A stretch of DNA of 64,000 bases from assembly GCA_033439795.1 (NCBI GenBank), contig JAUTDP010000011.1, forward strand, positions 2,480,001 to 2,544,000, read 5' to 3'. Positions within the stretch are counted from its first letter, which is position 1. Every line of letters begins with the position of its first letter. Made by a program: the position numbers and the translations under genes. The notes beneath the pieces were generated by a model. That model saw only the letters and a program-made list of their open reading frames with translations. It had not been told where the DNA came from and searched no databases. This document shows positions 48,983-62,000 of this stretch, piece by piece. This DNA is from Sordaria brevicollis. Lineage: Eukaryota; Ascomycota; Sordariomycetes; Sordariales; Sordariaceae.

Positions 48983-51900
48983 CTAAAAACAGTTCAGGCT
49001 TCCCTTCTTCTTCTTCTTGCCCGCCAAACTCTGCATTCTCTCCTCCAGGTGCTGGCGCGCCCGCTCGGCGTCCACACGCTTCTTCCGCTCCTCCTCGACC
49101 TGCTGCAGGCTCCACCGGTTGTCCACCTGGGGCTTGTCCTTGAGCTCTTTGAGCTCGGCTTCGAGCTCGGCGGCCCGGCGCTTCCAAGCATCGCTTTCGG
49201 CCTTGATCTTGAGCTGTTGGGTCTCGAGATCGGTGAGCGCTTCTTCCAGAGTGGCTGTAAGCTGCTTCTCGGCCGAGAGGTTCTTCTCGATGATGCGGAT
49301 GCGGGCTTCCTGGTCCTCTTGGATGGCTTGGAATTGCTGGTTGGAAAGGGCAGCGGCAAGAATATCTTTTGAGGGAGGGCGGGGAGCACCATTTGTAGGG
49401 GAGACGGCGCCGTTCGCGCGATCGGCGGGGAGCGGCGGGAGAGGAATCGCAGGCGGAGGCGATGGGAGGGACTGAACGGAGTTCGACTTCCGAAGGGGAG
49501 AGCTTGGGTTGGGTGCTGACTTGGAGTCGGAGCGTTGAGGAACAGAAGCTGCTTGTTCGGACAGCACGTTGTACTTGGTCTAATGAAAAATGTTAGCAAA
49601 TCGCGATTGCAAGGAGTAAATAGAATGGGTAGAGAAGGAGAACATACCTGAAGAGCAGCATACTGCTCTTGGATTACCTTCAGCTCTTCTTCCAGCCTGA
49701 ACTTGGCAGCATTCGCCTCCTCCAATTGCTGAGTCTTCTCCGACTGCAGAGTCGACAGCCTGTTGCTGGTAATCTGGACCTGGTCGTAGTTGCTCTGGAG
49801 TTGGTCCTCAAGCTCTTCCACAAGGCGCGAGTTCTTCTTGTTCTTTGTCTCCAAATCAATCATCTTCTTCTTAACCAGGGCCACAGATTCCTTGACAGGA
49901 TAGATAGTCTTGACCTTTTCATTCTCCGTGACCAGCATATCCGCAAGAGAAACCTTGACAGATTCCAGTTCGCTCATGATCTGATCATTAATGGAAGTGA
50001 GCTCAATAACATGCTGTTCAAGTTCGCTGCGCTTCTTCTCTTCCAAGTCCACGCGATCGCGGGACTCAAGGAGCTCCTCGATGCGTTCCGAGAGCTTCTC
50101 GATGCTGACCTCCAGACCAAGAGCCATGGAGACTTGAGTAGCAACCCTGAGGAGATCCTCCCGAGCATCAGTAAGTTCCTCCTCGAGACGTCGCACCTTC
50201 TCAGCGTGCTCGGCCTTGAGAGCCTTCATCTCAGCTTCAACTTCGCGTCTGGAAGCAGTTCTTGCCTCCTCAAGCTCCAAAGCGTGGTTCAACTCAAGGG
50301 CATGCAAGCTCTCCTGGTGAGCCTTGATAGTCTGCTCATGCTCGGTAATCGAATCCTCGAGCTGGCTGAGGAGCTGCTTGTGGCGCTCGGCTTCGGCAGC
50401 GACATCGTCACGCTCCCTAGTGGCAGCATCAAGCAGGGCCTTGGTGGCAGCGGTCTGCTCCTCGGCCTGAGAGACCTTGCCCTGTGTTCTGGTGATAAGC
50501 TCCTTGTAGTCATCGATCTCGCGGCGCAGGAACTCGACAAGTTCCTTGTGCTTCTTCTCCTTAGCCGCTTCGTCGCCTTCAGGCTCCTTGTGTCCATTCT
50601 GGGCAAGCTGGTCGTTGAGCGAGGAAACCTGGCCCTCGGTCTGGGCAAGTCGCGAGCTCAACATGCTCGATTGGGTCTCGGTCTCGGTAAGCTGTGTGGT
50701 TAGGAAAGAGATCTGGCTTCCAAGCTCAGCCATGGAAGACTTCATCCTGTCTTCCGAGTCCTGAAGGTTCTCCAACGCAGCCTTGTGCTTGGCTTCCCAA
50801 CCGCGAAGTTCGGCCTCCAGCTCAAGGATCCTCTTCGCCTGCGCGTCCGAGTCTCCGTCGAACACCTTGGGGGCAACCGACGCGGGGTCAACACCAGCCT
50901 GGTGAAGAGCGTGCTGCAGCTCAGAAATTTGAGCCTCCAGCTCCCTCTGACGGATGGCATTGGACTCCCGTAGCTCCTGCACTTGCTTCTCACTCCTCTC
51001 TAGCTGCTCCCTCAGGCTGGAAACCATAGCCATATCCATCGGCGATGCCGCCTTCAAGCTGGACCTCTCACGAGTCAAACCGGAGATTATGGTCATCTTG
51101 GTCTCCATCTCCTTCTTCGCCGTCGCCACGTCCGCCTCCAGTTCCTGGATCCTTTCCGAGCGGGCGTGGAGTTCGTGCATAGCGGCGTTCAGGTTGAGCT
51201 CGAAGTTGGCCATCACGTCTGGGTCGTGCAGGTTTTCAGATGCGATGTTGCTGAGCGTTGCGAAAGACCGATGGGCGCGATCAATGATCATCACGTTCTG
51301 GCTGGACTTGCGACGGATGACTGGAGTGCTGGTTCTCGAGATCGAAGATTCCACGTTGAGAGCCTGGGCCTTTGCAATCTCCGTCTTCAGTTCTTCCACC
51401 ATGTCGAGAGTCTCCTGGTGCTTCTCCTCCAGCTGGGCATACCGCGTAGCAAGCTCCCTTTCGGCAGCCTCCTTTGCAGCGGCAATGGACTTCAGCTTCT
51501 GGATCTGAGCGTCGGCATCCGTCTCATCAATATCCGAATCGTGGTGCTTGGCGGTCTCCGCATCCGAAGCATCCGTCACAACCGTATGCGAGCCCAGGGC
51601 CGATGATAACTCAGACGACAGAGATCGGTGTCCAGGCTTGGTCTCGCTGGACATGTAGGACATGGGTCTCGTGCCCGGTGCTGATACCGAAATCATGGAA
51701 TCCCGCACCCTGTTAGGATGGCGGGCCTCGTCAACGGCATCCTGCAGCTCCGCAAGCGCACGAAGAGCCTCCTCGTGCTTAGCTTGGAGGGCGCTGTAGT
51801 CGTTCAGAGTTGTCTCATGCTCAGTACGGAGCTCGACGAGCTCCTTGGTGACGGTTTCGAATTTGTCCACGGGCACCAACTTGGCGCCATTCCTTCCCGC

Positions 51901-54612
51901 CAATTGAGCGTGCGACGCCCTGGGTGTCGAATTGTTCGCCTTCTCCGTTGGGGTCGCATCGTAGTTCTCTTCGTCTTCCTCGGGGATATCCTCCTCGCTG
52001 CTCTCACGGATTGGTTCCTCGAACTGGCTTCGGTGGCTGACGTGGCTCTGGCTGCGTGAATGATTGGCATAGTCTCGGCTGGTCATCTTTCGATGGCGCG
52101 CTCCGTTGGTGAGCTCATGCTCGTTCTCTGGGATGGTCGGCGGGTCTTGCTGGATGTGGTCAAGTTCGTTTAGCAAGGAATCAAGCTTTCCGAGACTGCG
52201 CTGACGTTCGATAACCTGTTCAAGACGGTCAATTTCCCTCTGCATCAACTCGGCATCCTGATCTGCCTCAGCAAGGCGCTCCTCCAAGGTGGAGATGTAG
52301 TCTTCGGCGTTCGCCTCATTTTCCCGTACGCGAGCAATCTCCTTGCGCAACTCGGTAATAATTGTGGCGTTCTTTTCCTCCCCTGAAGTATGGGAATCCA
52401 GCTTGGCCTCCAGGTCGTGTAGATAGTTCTCCGTACTAGCCTCGCGGTCCATTAGCTTTTGCAGCCTCGCCTGGAGCTGAGTGTTGATGGTCTCCGTATA
52501 TGCACACTTTGTCTCCTTCTCGAGTAGCGTAGTCTCGGTGTTAGCGAGGGTAGCCCGAGTACTGGCAAGGGACTGCTCGAGCGATTGAATCGTCTTCTCG
52601 TATTCGAGAACGACTTCCTCGACGGCTTGTGCGAAGTTGTTGGAGCGATTTAGACGTTCGGTGGCGCTTTCACCCAAGCTTTCCTCGAGATGCTGGTTCT
52701 CAGCAAACTCGTTCTCCCGCGCCTTGGCCATCTCGGCAATCAGCTTCGCGTGTCGCTGGGATAGCGTGGTATAGTTTTCCCTGGCGTCTAGTAGCTGGTT
52801 CTGGAGCTCGACCTCTCGCTCGTTCTGCCGCTCGGACCTCTCTCCAGGAGCTAGCAACATGCTACGTCTATCACCCCCGCCCCTTTCCGAGCTCCGGATT
52901 TGCTCTCGCAAGAACGCAACCTCCGCCTTCAAACGCTCGATAATGGCCTGCTTGTCACCCTCGTCCACCTGTTGTATCCTCGGCTTGCTCTGAATCGCTC
53001 GCGCTCGCTGGGCATATTGTACGGTGTTGAGTGTTTCGCTGAGATGGAATTCGGCCTGTGTTACGCAAGCAATCATGTACGTAATGGCATTTCCACCCAG
53101 AGAATCTTGAAGCAAACGGGTAAGCTTCGAATCTCGGTACGACACATGCGCGCCTGGTTGCCGTGACGAAAGCTGCGATATAACCTTGCCTAGGGCGGCC
53201 AGGCCGGCGTTGATCGAAATACCCTCCTTGGCACGCTCGCCCTGCGCTCCAGTATTCTTGAGACGTTCGCTACCGGCCAAATCGACGAAGTGCATCTTGC
53301 TATCGGTAGTGACCATGGCCTCCGAACCGGACATGGCCTCGAGCGGCATCGACATGCGCTTGTCGGCGGGCGCTGTTGGACCCTTTGATCCTTTTCGTAC
53401 AAGGTTGAGACTGAAGACGGCATGGGATCGCGAAGATCGGGCGTTGATGGCGGTCGCATCGGTTTGGCGGAGTGCTGAACCCTGGGCCAAAACATTCATC
53501 AGATCATCGACCGAATTGACCTCGACTTGCTGCAGCCCGGTGAGGATGATGTTGCCTTTGACATCCTCACGAATTGTAACGGTACCGCGCTCATGCTGTG
53601 GAATTGCCTCTGGAACTAGCAGATCTCGCAGGGTTTCGTTGTAAATCTCGACGTAAGTTGCAGTCAGTTTCCAATCCTTGTCGATGTTCGAAGGCTGAAG
53701 CATCGAGACTCTCGAAGGAGCACGCAGCTGGGACATGGAAGACCGTTTCGAAGCGGCGCCCTGGGGCTTTGGGCTTGAGCCGTCCAGCTTTTCGAACAGG
53801 GCGATAGCGGCCCGTGGAATGACACCTACACGTGCAGTTAGCACACAAGATTCTTGGTGGGAGGACACCAACTGCTGCATGTCTCACAGGCCGATGCCAG
53901 GTGCACTTACCCATGGCCTCTAGGTCTTCCTGCACATCGGGGCCTGCAGTGCCCATGGTGTACGACTTGCCGGCGCCCGACTGGCCGTAGGCGAGAAGCG
54001 AGACATTGTAACCCTGCGTGAAAGCATTTACACAATCGCTGAGATATTCCCAGATGCCCTGCTGATCGACCTCGGGGCCAAAAACCCTGTCAAACACAAA
54101 CAACTTGCGGCCCTGGGGTGAATCGATGGCCACTCCGGTTTCTCCTTGGACTTGTACCATTGACCGCTGGAATCGCTGTGGGACAAGATCGTATCCTGGG
54201 TCATCTGGACCCAGAGGCGGCCTCACGCGCACCGCTGCGAAGAAGAAAATGCGGTGTCAGCATCACCACTTGCTCATATATGGGGATTTCATCATTTTTG
54301 GAAGGCGGAAGTGGCTTCCTCTCTTTTCAGTGTTGGAGTGTAGTTGCTTGCCATTCCACAGCTGAGATGCTCTGGAGAGCCAAGCATCCCACCAGGGGTA
54401 GTCCGAAAAAGGGGTACAGGTGCTATGTGGGGGTACGTACCGACTCTGACTGCAGTCTTGACATCTTCGTCCGACACTCGACTCCCTCCACCAGTCTTGC
54501 TGGTATTGCTCATGCGACTGCTGCTTCTCGGTGCTGGTCGGACCATGGCGCTCATGGGTCGCTGAGGCAGGCTGGGACCGCCCGGGGAATTTGGAGGAGA
54601 GGCGAGATCCAT
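48983..54612 (-). CDS. Kinesin-4-like motor protein
   Basis: Predicted exons (minus): 54612-54441, 54234-53911, 53825-49648, 49579-48983, giving 1,756 aa. All introns are GT..AG and in frame. A 58-residue Ser/Pro-rich lead precedes the motor (VAVRVRPPLGPDD). Motor motifs are the P-loop GQSGAGKS (about 141-148), switch I NARSSRSH (about 293-300), switch II DLAGSER (about 347-353), and YRDSKLTRLLQDSLGGN. The motor ends near residue 447. The ALGKVISQL...HVSYRDSKLTRLLQDS stretch is most like kinesin-4 (KIF4/KIF21) motors. Nearly all of 450-1550 is heptad-like coiled coil. The C-terminus has a Pro-rich linker, another coil and a lysine run before the end (KKKKKGSLNCF). It is expected to be a plus-end microtubule motor for spindle or vesicle work. 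Subfamily is inferred from motor sequence only. Confidence 0.92.
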
Positions 54613-57600
54613 TGTTTTATCTTTTTCCTATGCGTCGTTCCTTGGAAGCGAGCGGACCGTGACGGCTGCTGTAAGATTGAAGGGCCGTGGCCGTTTGGAC
54701 CTCAGGCTTGGGTACCGCTGACGGGCGGCGCTGACGGGCCAATGCGACTGCGCAATACCACCTGCAACTGCAACACTTTTGCACTACCGCCCAGGCCGAA
54801 TTGGTTCAGAATTTCCCAGCGTCCCACACACTCTTTGCGCCTGGCTGCACTGCTTGCTTGATAGTTGGGCCAAAATATAGGGAGCGACGAATAGCGAATG
54901 ACGGCCGGCAACCGAGGACGGGACGGATGGTCGAACTTGGTTTCGGGTTGCTCGGCGGCTTGTTGGGTTCAAAGTAACGACTGGTCGCCAATTGGGATTG
55001 GAGGTTCTGTTGGATATGGTGGATGGTGTGTGGGTGATTCTGGATAATCGATGGGATGCGCTGCAAGGGATAACCCGAGGTAACGTATAGTCGTCTCTTC
55101 TCCTGAATCTTGGTCTCGTGAAAATACAATCTCCTCCGTCGGGTATCTTGGTAATTACTGTATGGGGGGTTTTGGCGGAGGGATGCTTCTGAAATATGTT
55201 GGACTGAACAAAAGGAGGGGCTGTTGTTTGCGTGATAGCTTGCTATGATAGCTGCGCCGTGTAGCTATACCTAAGCTGTGATAGCTAGCTGTGCTCGTAT
55301 GCTGTATGATGGAGATGGATGGAAGATGAGTGGAATGGCGGCGGACTGGCGGACCCCTCGCGGGGAGAGCGGGTGTTATCCAGCTTTAACTTCCTGTACA
55401 GCGGGCGTCATATGTTCCAGCTGGTATCTGAGACTCTGAGAGTGCCGTATTAAGACGGGTGTCGGGAGTGGAATGTCTTATCGATACCGGCCTTGGTTTC
55501 TTTTTTTATTTCGCCCAAGATGCCCCAAGGTCGAGGGAACGGGCAAGATGCTGGCAAAACCAAATGCTGCAAAATCAAAAAAGTGGTTCAGGACCTCTGG
55601 GCTGAATTGTGGTTTGGGGCCCTTTGCCAGTTTATTTGATTGCGCTGACCGACCGACCGGGGTGAGGACGGTGTCGCAAATTACCAACGCTAGAGGAAGG
55701 GCAGGGCAGCTAGCACGGGCAACCTCAAGTGGGCAACACCCACCACCCACACTGGCACCTTCCCCCTGAACACTGCGAGACTGGAGAAGGAAGGAAGCAA
55801 CGAGAAATCGCTTCTGATTGGGAGTCCGGCCAAGCCATTCCGATTGAGTTAGTACGCTTTGGGGAATTCGGCCCTGGCTGTTCTTGCCTTGACCAGATCG
55901 GGGAGCGAATGAGAAATCATTTTCCATCTTCCCATTGCATTTCACTGATTGCCCGTGCTGAACCTAACTTCTAATGCAGTGCACCACGGAGAGACAGACG
56001 ACTCACCGAACGGGTGCGATGGATTCTCCTGTTCCCAGCTGGACGGTTTGCTACCAGTACCTCTAGGGGAAAGCAATCAAGCAACGGAAACCCGAACCAC
56101 GGAAAGTGGGAAGCTCCAGCTGGACCCGATATCTGGGGATGGAGAACATGTCAAGTAAAGACATCCTTGCTGCCCTGAATGTCGGGTGCGAATTGTACGA
56201 CTCAACTCCGCCGTTCGGTTGCCTCTCAAAAGGGCAAACCTCCCATTTTGGCACCTCTTTTTCTGTTGCTTCTTGTTCTTCTTCTTTTTTTTATGTACTC
56301 CTGTCACAAGTCGGTGCAAACCGGATCCGGATCGTTGGGCGGGGATGCCGGAAGAGAAAAAAAAAAACAAACATGATGGACGTCGCAATCGTTTGCACCA
56401 CTTACAGAATCCTCAACCCGCCAACGACATGGCGAGATGAATAAGGGGCACCTGTGCTTGCTTCTTTTTTTCTTTCCAACAACAGCATCCTCTCCACGCC
56501 ACCACATCGGCCTACCGTATCACATATACCTAGGTATGTATGTATCTGCATGCGCGGGATGTTGTGAGATAGTACCTATGGTACAACTTTTAGCGACGCT
56601 GTGCATAACACTGCGCATCTGTTGTGCCCTCACAGATCACATCAGATGAACCATGTTTTCATCCCGTCCTCATAGACCCCTTTTTTTCCTTGACGAAGCC
56701 AAGAACCAGCTTTCAACGTCCGTCACACAAATTCACGCATTCGGTAGTTCAAACATCAAACACCGAACGCTCTTAAGATATTTAAAGACATAACGACCGA
56801 CGTCAATCTGTAAATATAGCTCGATATGGGTTCTGTATGTCCTTTTGCGGGGTGGGAAACCCAAAAGGTGCACCCGCTATCGCCAAACTTTCCCCTGAGA
56901 TCGTCGCCTTGTCTTTCGCTCTCGGCATGTCGACCCTGGGCCTAAACATCACCACCACCAAATCCACCAACGTACTCGTCTCCATTCTGGAAGCTTTCCC
57001 TGCTGTGAATTCAGGGGTGTTTGGGCGCTATGTATCATGGGATGAACCTCCCGAGCGACGTTAGCGGCAGTGGGGTCTTTTCACAAACCTGTAAGTGCGA
57101 CCGAGCGGATGCGAGCGAAGCGGACACTTCAAAAAACCGCCAAAGCAAGCCCAAAGCAAGGGGGTTCTGTCTGGATCTGCAGGCACACAGCACGAAAACA
57201 GGCGCAGCTTTCAGGTACCAGGAACAGGAACAGACACATGCAATTCGCTGTGTCTTCTCAAGGCGGGCCCTTCTGCCCAATCAAGAGCCGATATCCGACA
57301 GTCCTTTCGGAAATGGGCTTTGCTTCACCATTGCTCGTTAGAAGGGGTTTCTCCCCAGATAATTTGAGATGTTCGACAGCCAATTCGAGACAACGAGCAT
57401 TCCGTCAATTCTTGACCGAGTTGGAATTCGCAACCTCTCAGAATTCCGCCCCGTCCTTGCGAGGCTGTCGCACAACTTGCCTGTTTAGTGTACGCTTTAA
57501 CCAAAGTTAACGGCGAGCTAGCCCCAGGTTTCTCAATACCCTCTTCCTTTTCAAAAAACTCACAAGGGCCATCATGCGCAACACCACGATATCAAGATAT

Positions 57601-59421
57601 GATGCGAGAATGCGGGGTTGCACATGCCATCTAGCGTTTCATGGGACGCCTTGATTGCATCTCTGCCCGTCGTCGGAATGAGCGGTCTGTGCGGAATCAG
57701 ATTATCAACGGGCGAGAAGACATCCACCGACCGGCGCCGCGGGAATCATCAAGTACGAGAATATTGAAAGTTCTAGGTTCATCCCGCGGGGCTTCGGAGT
57801 AACTTGACCGGCACGCTCCGGATAGCTTACCTCTTCGATCTCTTCTAGACCTTAGCCAAGGGCGCCTATAACAGCCTCGCGAAAGATCAATGGTCTGATG
57901 TTTTGTTGTTACCGATGCTGCGTTGCCATCGTCGGCCATTTTGGAGCTTGAGAAAAAATGTCGAGATATCGAAGTCTTTGAGAGCCTGCGCAGAGAAATG
58001 ATGGTCAGTAATGGCGTGCATCTCCGACCCCAGGTCGCCCTTCCCGCGCCTTACAACGGCAACAATCTCCCAAACGAGAGCATTGCTCCGGATTCGTTTG
58101 CTTTTCTCGTTCGTTCCGTCTCCAGAAGCACTGACACTTTGGTGACATTTGGATGGGGAAACTCTCTGTGACCGTGCACCTGCGTTAGCTTCCCCGTTGG
58201 AAATTTAAAGCCCCTGTCAAATGTCAGTGTCAATCCGTCCTTCATCCAACGTCTTTCGCTTCACGTCCATGGGCAAGAGAAGCACGGAAGAGGACGAGAA
58301 AGACGATTGAGAACCAGAAGAGATCAAGCGACGCTCTCGTAAGCTAGCATAGAAACAGACAGACGGCCCGACAGACACACTTGCTGTTGACAACGGACCG
58401 AACAATTCCCAATCCACGTGCAAGCGAACTGTTCCTTTCCAACGCCGAGACCCTCTCTGGAATTTGGAGTTGCAGGGATCTCAAAGATGACGGACGATCA
58501 ATCTCATCTAATCTCGTTGAGCATGCCCGCGAAGGAACAGTGATAGGAACAGAGTCCTATCCTTTCATAACGGATGAGGTGTTGAAGGCTGCCAGCAGCA
58601 CTGTGGTGTCGAATTGATTCGATACGGTGCGTCCAGATGGTCTTATCGAGACACAAGGCGAAAAGCACATGGAAGTCTCGGGGCCAAAAGAAGAGAGGTG
58701 AAGGGGGCTTCCTCGAGGTCTTCCATTCCAGTGACATGTTCTTTTCGGCTTGTTTTCGGTGGTCCACTATTTGTTACCTGTTGTGACGGCATTTCGAGAC
58801 ATTTGAATCCGGGGCCCGGGGCAACAAAGGTCGTCGATCTGTCGGTCGTCGGTCATTGCGATTTTGATAGTGCGAGGACGGGGGCCGGCCAGGTCGGGTC
58901 GGCAAACATGGAACTGGGCCAACAACAACAGCAAACATAAAAAGTGGAGAAGCCGAGGAGCAAGCGTTGGAAGTGGAAGTGGAAATGGAAATGGAAACGA
59001 CAGGCGGGAACATCGTTGCAGTGTGTGCGCACAAAAGCGGGGAGCGGGTTGTAATTAAGCTCAGATCACGTGAATCCCGCGTCAAGTTCGCGCTCCAAGT
59101 GTCTTCCCGTCGCGTTATGTCGTCACACCTTGTCACCGCATCGCACCGCACCGCACCTACATCGCATCGCGTCACGTTGTCGCAACACCGTCTCCTCTCC
59201 TGCGGTACCAAAAAAGAAAAAGAAAAAATAGAGGCGGCATTGGCACTTCGCGATAGTGCAAACGGAGAACTCGGCGAAAGCCGCCTGCCTCCACGACAAA
59301 CGGCAACGCGCTTCGGTGATATAATCGAGAGCGTGCGTCTTTGTTATATCCCACGACTCGGGTTATGGAGACACACGACAAACATTCAACAAGTTTCTTC
59401 GCGCCATTAAAGCCTTGAACA
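54613..59421. other. Long intergenic region between divergent kinesin and eme1
   Basis: About 4.8 kb contains no gene I can support. Open frames up to 155 codons (55478-55945, minus) lack domains. It includes an A/T run pair at 56284-56367, simple GGAAATG/GGAAGTG repeats at 58965-58997 and CATCGCA/CACCGCA repeats at 59130-59170. Both ends are presumably promoters and leaders of the two flanking genes. Confidence 0.5.
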
Positions 59422-61737
59422 ATGCCCCCAGAGGTCATTGATCTTCTTTCTAGTCCGGAGGTAGAACCTCGGTCAACATCAGCCGTTAGCAACCAGGCGT
59501 CGCATGTCCCGCCGCCCAGCGCGCAAAGGAATATTCTCGATGATGAATTAGACTACGACACTTTCGATCTTACAGCCGACGATGTTCCACCACTCCTTAC
59601 GGCCAAAAGCCCGGCCAGAAAAAGGCCCAGACTCGGCATGGGCGATCTCTCGGAAGACGATCAAGTATTGAGGCCCATTGAGAATTCTGTGCAGAATCCA
59701 ACGCTGAAGGAAACATCGACACTCGACGTTGAGATGTCAGGGATGTCTTCGGATGGTTTTCTCGACATTGACAATGTTACCAAACCGACAACCGGAGGTG
59801 GCCGACCAAGCCAACCAGCTAGAAAACGGCAGCGCCTATCTCCTCCAATTCCACATTCCAACAGCCCGATACCTCGGTTAGCGCAAACGCATGTTTCTGC
59901 GACAACAAAGAGCCCCTCTCGGCTGGTGACGTCAAGAAATAGTAGCAGTAGGGTAATAGAAGATGTTGAGTTCTCCAGCTCTTTCCATATATCCAGCCCG
60001 AAGATATCCAAAACACCAGCGCCACTGCCAAAACCAACAACGTATCGGGACGAAGACGACCACTCTGATCCTTTCAAGAGCCCACCACCACGTCCCACCC
60101 GAGAACAAAAAGGCAAAGGACGAGCAATGACAACAGTCACACAGGACGTCACGATCATAGAGGATTCGGACAGTGATGGACCGGTGTCAGCCACTCCGCA
60201 GAGAACGAACAACAGAATACTATCGGGTGACGAGAATCGGTTCGCATACAGTCCACCGAGGGCTAATCCGCAGCCACCGGAAAGATCCAGGACTTTGACG
60301 GCAGCCGCGGAATGGGACCCAATATCTAGCTCGGCTCCCCTTCCCTCAAAGCCCAGTCCTCGCCGTCCACTGGAAACACGTCGATCAGATGTTATTGCCC
60401 TTGATGACTCGGACGATGGCGCGCTCGCAGGCCCCTTATCCGACGACGACGATGATGACTTTCCCGACATATCTGTTCCTCGCTTTCAAAGCAGCTACGC
60501 AGCGATTGAAGTGACGGGACCTTCGAAACGAACTTTCACCAAGTCGGCATCCACAACCACAGGCCCGACAAAAGCGAAGGCCACAGGCGCCAAAAAGACG
60601 GCCGAAGAACGATCGAAGGAGAAGGAAGTCAAGGCCCTCGAAAAGAAAGCGGCAGCAGAACGCAAGAAGCAAGAGAGAGAGCGCGAGAGACAAGAAAAGG
60701 CCGAAGAGAAGCAACGCGCTGCCGCCCGCGCCGAAGCCAACAAGCTGAGGACCAAAAAGGAAGTCGCCACGCCCGAGATGATTGTTGATCTTCCGTCCAG
60801 TCTCCCTCAAGTGCTCAGAATCCAGACTGAGGAATATCTGAAGAAGGTTGACGTCAAGGACATCACCACCTGGACCTCACCAGTCGACAACGTCGTGCGC
60901 TGGCGCCGTGTCCTTAGATCCCGCTACAATAAAGAACGACACCACTACGATCCCATCCCGGAGACCATCGAAACCGACAAGTTCAGCCTCGTTTACCTCC
61001 CCGCCGCCGAATTCGCTAAGCTCGTAATGGGCCCCGAGGGCCAGGATCTCGAAGCGCACGTCCTCAAGATGCAACGCCATTTCCCCGGTCATCAGATCCT
61101 GTACCTGATCGAAGGCCTCGCCGATCTTCTCTCCAAAAGCCGTAACAAGCGTAACCGCGAGTTCGCGTCTGCTGTCCGCTCCGGCCTAGCAGCCGACGAT
61201 GACGGCAACTCCGCCCCCACCTCGACCGCCCGCCGTCAAAGAAAAAACGACCCCGCCTTGAGCATCGATGAAAACCAAATTTGCATGGCATTCCTCCAAC
61301 TCCAACTCCACCACCACATGCTAATCCACGATACCGCCCGCCCCGCCGATACCGCTCTCGTAATCCAGCTCTTCACGCAACAACTCGCCACCGCGCCCTA
61401 TAAGCAACGTCAAGACGAGTACTTCATGAAGTCAGCCGGTTTCTGCATGGAAAGCGGGCAAGTCCGTACCGGCATCGGGCTCGAGGAGATCTACGTGCGC
61501 ATGCTGCAAGAGATCGCGAGGATCACGGCGCCGATTGCCATGGGGATCGTGAACGAGTATCCTCGTGTGGCACAACTGGTGTTGGCGCTGGAAAAGGGCG
61601 GGCCGATGACGTTGGAGAATGTGAGGAGGGCCATCAACAAAGAGGGCGAGGTCGGGGAGAAGAGGGTTGGTAAGGCGGTTAGTAAGAGGCTTTGGAAGAT
61701 TTTTACGGGGAGGGATGAGATGAGTATGGAGGTTTAA
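59422..61737 (+). CDS. eme1: EME1-like subunit of the MUS81 structure-specific endonuclease
   Basis: Single exon, 771 aa. EME1/MMS4 is the non-catalytic partner of MUS81, which cuts branched DNA such as stalled forks and crossover intermediates. Residues 1-390 are Ser/Pro/Asp-rich and disordered, with short acidic motifs (EVIDLLSSPEVEP at the start, DVIALDDSDD). A Lys/Glu/Arg helix follows at about 395-450. From about 453 comes the ERCC4-type fold: MIVDLPSSLP, FSLVYLPAAEFAKLV and ILYLIEGLADLL (about 560-570). The usual nuclease signature ERKxxxD is absent, as expected for EME1 rather than MUS81. The C-terminus (about 690-760, ITAPIAMGIVNEYPRVAQLV) fits the helix-hairpin-helix module. The start is supported by the MPPEVIDLLSSPE opening common to fungal relatives. 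Confidence 0.9.
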   Translation: MPPEVIDLLSSPEVEPRSTSAVSNQASHVPPPSAQRNILDDELDYDTFDLTADDVPPLLTAKSPARKRPRLGMGDLSEDDQVLRPIENSVQNPTLKETSTLDVEMSGMSSDGFLDIDNVTKPTTGGGRPSQPARKRQRLSPPIPHSNSPIPRLAQTHVSATTKSPSRLVTSRNSSSRVIEDVEFSSSFHISSPKISKTPAPLPKPTTYRDEDDHSDPFKSPPPRPTREQKGKGRAMTTVTQDVTIIEDSDSDGPVSATPQRTNNRILSGDENRFAYSPPRANPQPPERSRTLTAAAEWDPISSSAPLPSKPSPRRPLETRRSDVIALDDSDDGALAGPLSDDDDDDFPDISVPRFQSSYAAIEVTGPSKRTFTKSASTTTGPTKAKATGAKKTAEERSKEKEVKALEKKAAAERKKQERERERQEKAEEKQRAAARAEANKLRTKKEVATPEMIVDLPSSLPQVLRIQTEEYLKKVDVKDITTWTSPVDNVVRWRRVLRSRYNKERHHYDPIPETIETDKFSLVYLPAAEFAKLVMGPEGQDLEAHVLKMQRHFPGHQILYLIEGLADLLSKSRNKRNREFASAVRSGLAADDDGNSAPTSTARRQRKNDPALSIDENQICMAFLQLQLHHHMLIHDTARPADTALVIQLFTQQLATAPYKQRQDEYFMKSAGFCMESGQVRTGIGLEEIYVRMLQEIARITAPIAMGIVNEYPRVAQLVLALEKGGPMTLENVRRAINKEGEVGEKRVGKAVSKRLWKIFTGRDEMSMEV

Positions 61738-62000
61738 ACAAACAGTGTTGGATTCATTCAGCTTGGAAACAAATGGGGATGCGAACGTTGTTGCTTGTGC
61801 TTTCTGGTGTTGGGGTTTTTGGCTTTGACTTTGCATGATAAGATACTACTTATTTACATGAACACTGGCTTTTAACGATGCGCTTGAGTTTGTTACAGCA
61901 ACAAATATTCCGTTGAGACTGGAGCTTGTGGCGAAATAAAAATGAACATGGTTGTATATAGGTAAGTCAAAAAGGGAAGGGTGAAAAAAGACAACAAAAA
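61738..62000. other. Intergenic spacer
   Basis: 263 bp between the eme1 stop and the fourth 5S gene, which point toward each other. It probably holds the eme1 3' untranslated region; A-rich stretches occur near the right end. Confidence 0.5.

Noticed and set aside
49669..50703. 344-codon open frame antisense to the kinesin coiled coil
   Set aside because: Leucine-rich translation arises from reading Gln/Glu/Lys coiled-coil codons backwards. No start context, splice signals or domain support it.
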